Shown here piece by piece: positions 5,774 through 8,554 of a DNA stretch of 8,554 nucleotides. Source of the DNA: Bacillota bacterium (GTDB lineage: Bacteria; Bacillota; Clostridia; Acetivibrionales; DSM-1351). The stretch lies in contig JAEYWA010000020.1 in assembly GCA_023431385.1 (NCBI GenBank), forward strand, positions 1 to 8,554, given 5' to 3'. The notes beneath the pieces were generated by a model, which was given only the letters and a program-made list of their open reading frames with translations, made no database searches and was not told where the DNA came from. Each line of letters starts with the position of its first letter. Position 1 is the first letter of the stretch. Position numbers and translations under genes: made by a program.

Positions 5774-7447
5774 ATGTGGTGGAAGGATGGAGTAATATAT
5801 CAGATTTATCCGAGAAGCTTCAAGGACTCAAATGGAGACGGAATTGGGGATATAAAAGGTATTATCCAAAAGCTGGATTATCTGAATAATGGAACCCCGG
5901 ATTCTTTGGGAGTAGATGCAATATGGATTTCCCCGTTTTTCAAGTCTCCTATGAAGGACTTTGGTTATGATATTTCGGATTACCGTGACATAGACCCCAT
6001 GTTTGGCACCCTTGCAGACTTTAAAGAGCTGTTGGCAGAAGCACATAAGAGAAATATACATATAATTATCGATATGGTATTGAACCATACCTCCGACCAG
6101 CATCCCTGGTTTATTGAGTCACGTCAGAGCAGGGACAATCCTAAGGCTGACTGGTATATCTGGCACTCCGGGAAAAACTCCCGAACCGGCAAAAATGGAG
6201 AGATTATTCCGGGAGGACGACCGAACAACTGGTTTGCACAGTTTGAATTAAAAAACGCCTGGTGGTATGAACCCCAAAGAAAACAGTTCTATCTTGGAAC
6301 ATTTACACGTCACCAGCCCGAATTAAATTGGAGGAATCAGAGCTTAAGGGAGGAAATGTTTGATTTGGCAAGGTACTGGCTGGATATGGGGGTAGATGGC
6401 TTCAGGCTTGATGTAATCAACTGGTTTATAAAAGATGATCAATTCAGAAGCAACCCTTATACTTTAAAAAGCGTTGATTTACAGAAGCACATCTTCGACA
6501 GGAACAGGCCTGAAACTATTGAGATTTGCCGACAGCTCAGAAAGATAACCGATGAATACCGGGCAAGAATGATGGTTGGGGAGGTATTTACCGATAGTGC
6601 AGAAACTGCCTCGGAATACTGCGGAGATGGAAAGGATGCTCTCCATATGGCCTTCAACTTCAACTTCCTCTTTCAGCCTTGGAAAGCAGAGAGGTTTTAT
6701 AACGCTATAATTAATTGGTATGATAGTCTGAAGGGAGAAGCCTGGCCAAACTTTACCTTCAGCAACCATGACAACCTGCGGCACAGCTTACGGTACAGAA
6801 AGGGGAAGGATACCCACGCACGCTGCCGCATCGCTGCCGCACTGCTGCTGACTGTGAAGGGAACACCCTTTATATACTATGGGGAGGAGCTGGGGATGGA
6901 TGGGGGTAAGCTGAAAAGGAAGGACATGAAGGACCCTCTCAGCTATAAAACCTGGCCTTTAAAGAGATTTTGCCGCGACCTGGCCCGGACGCCCATGCAA
7001 TGGAATTCAAGGGAAAACGCAGGCTTTACTGAAGCTGGAGCAAAACCCTGGCTTCCAGTAGATAGTAAATATGAAACAAATAATGTTGCATCACAGGAAA
7101 ATGACCCCACATCACTTCTGAACTTTTATAAAAAGCTCATCTGGCTAAGAAGGCAGCAGCCTGCCCTCAAGACAGGAGATATAAGACTATTGAAGAAATA
7201 CCTTCCGCAGGTGTTGGCTTATGAACGATTCTCAGATACCGGTAAGTTATTAATACTTCTGAATTTCAAAGGAGAAAGTGTTTCTGTTAAATTGCCTTAT
7301 GATGAGAAAGTAAACTTCCGGGTTGTGTTGAGTACTCATAGGTTTGAGTCAGAAGAAATATCGGAAGGAACTAAAGACAATATCAGCAATATTGTACTGG
7401 AAAAGTATGAGGTTCTTATTTTGGAGTACGCTGGGCTGCCTGTTTAA
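5774..7447 (+). CDS. Cytoplasmic GH13 alpha-glucosidase, probably oligo-1,6-glucosidase type
   Basis: A 557-aa glycoside hydrolase, normal length for the oligo-1,6-glucosidase/alpha-glucosidase group. ATG 5774 follows AAGGGG by 8 bases; GTG 5765 overlaps that SD and is rejected. The family order is complete: WWK..VIYQIYPRSF start, calcium-type loop D18-x-N-x-D-G-x-G-D26, region I D100-MVLNH105, QPELNW (181-186), region II GFRLDVIN with nucleophile D213, region III GE270 (acid/base), region IV NHD333, and a C-terminal beta domain (about 475-557). Val214 after the nucleophile is the residue associated with alpha-1,6 rather than alpha-1,4 specificity. QPELNW differs from the usual QPDLNW. There is no signal peptide, so it would act in the cytoplasm on imported short oligosaccharides such as isomaltose-like sugars. 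No sugar transporter or regulator is adjacent. Trehalose-6-phosphate hydrolase is an alternative but less likely. Confidence 0.9.
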   Translation: MWWKDGVIYQIYPRSFKDSNGDGIGDIKGIIQKLDYLNNGTPDSLGVDAIWISPFFKSPMKDFGYDISDYRDIDPMFGTLADFKELLAEAHKRNIHIIIDMVLNHTSDQHPWFIESRQSRDNPKADWYIWHSGKNSRTGKNGEIIPGGRPNNWFAQFELKNAWWYEPQRKQFYLGTFTRHQPELNWRNQSLREEMFDLARYWLDMGVDGFRLDVINWFIKDDQFRSNPYTLKSVDLQKHIFDRNRPETIEICRQLRKITDEYRARMMVGEVFTDSAETASEYCGDGKDALHMAFNFNFLFQPWKAERFYNAIINWYDSLKGEAWPNFTFSNHDNLRHSLRYRKGKDTHARCRIAAALLLTVKGTPFIYYGEELGMDGGKLKRKDMKDPLSYKTWPLKRFCRDLARTPMQWNSRENAGFTEAGAKPWLPVDSKYETNNVASQENDPTSLLNFYKKLIWLRRQQPALKTGDIRLLKKYLPQVLAYERFSDTGKLLILLNFKGESVSVKLPYDEKVNFRVVLSTHRFESEEISEGTKDNISNIVLEKYEVLILEYAGLPV

Positions 7448-8334
7448 GTCCGTCCCCTGACAAATATAAGACTGAGCATAATCAGCAGCATGCCTCCAAT
7501 TTGAATAAAGGATACAATTTCATTAAGAACAAGAACACCTCCCAGAATTGACACGACAGGTATCAGGTTCAGAAACATTGATGAAACAGTAGCTCCAAGA
7601 CCCTTTACAGCAACATTGTAAAGGTAATAGGCCAGAGCGGAACACATGAGAGAGAGGTACAACAAATTTACCATCGAGTATGCCGATAAACCTTTCCACT
7701 GGTTTATTTCTGGAATTATTAAAGGAATATAAAGCACAGAGGCTGCCATCATTTGATAGGCAGTTATTACAATGCCGTTATACCTGCCGGTCAGGCTTTT
7801 ACATATTATAGTGTAGATTACCCAGGTAACCATAGCACCAATCATCAGAAGGTTTCCCAATGTATATCCGGAGGAAAAGTCCAGGCCCTTCTCAAAAATG
7901 ACCAGAAAAACCCCTGCTATCGAGAGGATAACACAACTGATTATTCGGGCAGTAATTTTATACTTATAGAATAATGATTCTGTTATCAGTGTAAAAATAG
8001 GTACGGCAGCCACTATAATTGAGGCATTAGAAGCAGTTGTATACTTAAGCCCGATATTTTCAAACAAAAAATATATAACAATCCCAAAAAAAGCCGAAGC
8101 AAACACCAGTAAAACATCTTTCAATGCCATTCTAACAAACAACTTTTTACAAAATAATATTATAAACAAAGCTCCTGCAGCAATTAGCTGCCTGAAGAAT
8201 GCTATTGATATAGGTGGAAGATCCTGAAGCAGAATCTTTGTACTTACAAAGGAATACCCCCAAAAAATAACTGTTAATGTAATAGCTATTAACGCAAATA
8301 ATTTTTTATGTCTCTCTTTATTCATATTAATCAT
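7444..8334 (-). CDS. EamA/DMT-superfamily transporter
   Basis: A 296-aa protein with ten hydrophobic segments arranged as two EamA repeats (about residues 12-145 and 157-293). Typical signatures are WGYSFVSTK (25-33), the FENIGLKYTTASNASII stretch at the end of repeat 1, and the NLIPVVSILGGVLVLNE stretch (256-272) in repeat 2. DMT carriers move small metabolites such as amino acids or nucleosides, often outward; the substrate is not predictable here. The frame opens at GTG 8379, but that lies inside promoter-like sequence and has no SD. ATG 8334, 8 bases after a weak GGTGG, is preferred; ATG 8325 is possible. The stop overlaps the stop of the convergent glucosidase gene by 4 bp. The N-terminus is basic, in keeping with a cytoplasmic start. 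Confidence 0.88.
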   Translation of the reverse strand: MINMNKERHKKLFALIAITLTVIFWGYSFVSTKILLQDLPPISIAFFRQLIAAGALFIILFCKKLFVRMALKDVLLVFASAFFGIVIYFLFENIGLKYTTASNASIIVAAVPIFTLITESLFYKYKITARIISCVILSIAGVFLVIFEKGLDFSSGYTLGNLLMIGAMVTWVIYTIICKSLTGRYNGIVITAYQMMAASVLYIPLIIPEINQWKGLSAYSMVNLLYLSLMCSALAYYLYNVAVKGLGATVSSMFLNLIPVVSILGGVLVLNEIVSFIQIGGMLLIMLSLIFVRGRT

Positions 8335-8352
8335 CAAGTAAACCACCACTTT

Positions 8353-8398
8353 ATTATCTTTAATGTATAATTCTCTCACAATAAAAGAAGTTTATCAA
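8353..8398 (-). promoter_or_regulatory. Promoter region of the EamA transporter
   Basis: Read on the minus strand, TTGATA (8398-8393) is followed after 17 bp by GAGAAT (8375-8370), preceded by TGA as an extended -10. A second overlapping pair is TTGTGA (8381-8376), 17 bp and GATAAT (8358-8353). The first would start the transcript near 8363 and keep the weak GGTGG SD; the second would start near 8346. Either excludes GTG 8379 as the translation start. Confidence 0.45.
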
Positions 8399-8417
8399 CA
8401 TATAGTTCAATATATGG

Positions 8418-8455
8418 TTGTCTGTAGATGTAGGATTACAATACATGTGTGACAA
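8418..8455. repeat. Interrupted dyad in the divergent region right of EamA
   Basis: TTGTC (8418-8422) and ATGTA (8428-8432) are mirrored by TACAT (8442-8446) and GACAA (8451-8455), with gaps of 5 and 4 bases in the two arms. It could be an operator for either divergent gene or a chance dyad in AT-rich DNA. Confidence 0.3.
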
Positions 8456-8469
8456 TTTGAAAAAAAATA

Positions 8470-8544
8470 ATGCGGAAAGTGTATCCAAGGTGTATGTTTA
8501 AGTTACCACACAAAAATATACATTAGGAGGATATCTTCCCGCAT
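8470..8544. repeat. Inverted repeat bracketing the SD and start codon of the right-edge gene
   Basis: ATGCGGAAAG (8470-8479) pairs with CTTCCCGCAT (8535-8544) at nine of ten positions, and the match continues as TATC (8482-8485) with GATA (8530-8533) after a one-base offset. The loop of about 44 bases contains most of the AGGAGG SD (8525-8530). In RNA the right arm would cover the first two bases of the start codon and sit next to the SD. Confidence 0.45.
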
Positions 8545-8554
8545 GAACAGCATA
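8543..8554 (+). CDS. Start of an unidentified gene, truncated by window end
   Basis: ATG 8543 begins MNSI, the only four codons present. A full AGGAGG (8525-8530) lies 12 bases upstream, slightly far but strong. Four residues do not allow identification. It is divergent from the EamA transporter, and the 200 bp between them carry two inverted repeats. Confidence 0.5.

Noticed and set aside
8470..8526. 18-codon plus-strand frame ending at TAG just before the AGGAGG of the right-edge gene
   Set aside because: There is no SD before its ATG; the ATG is better explained as part of the inverted-repeat arm.
1..8554. CRISPR array, tRNA or rRNA genes, or a bacteriocin structural gene
   Set aside because: No regularly spaced repeats beyond the three 11-bp units, no tRNA-like cloverleaf or rRNA sequence, and no double-Gly leader or lantibiotic-like Ser/Thr/Cys-rich peptide with an SD was found.

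Overview
The window looks like a low-GC Gram-positive chromosome, most likely a Clostridium or Ruminiclostridium relative. The evidence is AT-rich intergenic DNA, strong AGGAGG-type Shine-Dalgarno (SD) sequences, use of GTG and TTG starts, a lipoprotein signal, and a Firmicutes-style antimicrobial-peptide response module. Species cannot be named from this sequence alone.

Left part (1-1162). The first 41 bases are the minus-strand start of a gene whose few residues resemble the small TnpA protein of IS66-type elements. Just upstream of it, on the same strand, is a VanY-like M15 D,D-carboxypeptidase lipoprotein (82-939). Its reading frame stops before the C-terminal motif that normally carries the catalytic Glu and the third zinc ligand, so it is probably a truncated, inactive gene, possibly damaged by the neighbouring insertion element. 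A divergent intergenic region of about 220 bp separates it from the next block.

Central part (1163-5493). Five plus-strand genes form one functional unit: an OmpR/PhoB-type response regulator, a BcrA-type ABC ATPase, an ABC-2 permease, a histidine kinase and a CPBP (CAAX-type) intramembrane protease. The regulator sits alone behind its own extended -10 promoter. Between it and the transporter lie three consecutive 11-bp direct repeats (1870-1902) about 12 bp upstream of a -10-like TAATAT, which is the geometry expected of a PhoB-type activator site. The kinase is encoded last but one in the proposed target operon, so the architecture suggests a feed-forward loop: the regulator switches on the transporter, its own kinase and the protease. 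A likely role is sensing of and resistance to a peptide antibiotic (bacitracin- or lantibiotic-like) or another cell-envelope stress. Substrate and signal are unknown.

Right part (5494-8554). After 280 bp without a gene comes a cytoplasmic GH13 alpha-glucosidase (5774-7447) with all catalytic residues and a Val after the nucleophile, which favours alpha-1,6 activity. It converges with a minus-strand EamA/DMT transporter (7444-8334); the two genes overlap by 4 bp at a shared TTAA. The last 220 bp hold the transporter promoter, two inverted repeats and the first four codons of an unidentified plus-strand gene with a strong SD.

For five genes the longest open frame starts at a GTG or TTG codon that overlaps, precedes or lacks the ribosome binding site. 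Starts were moved downstream for four of them and for EamA. For the response regulator no canonical start fits, and this is reported as a finding.
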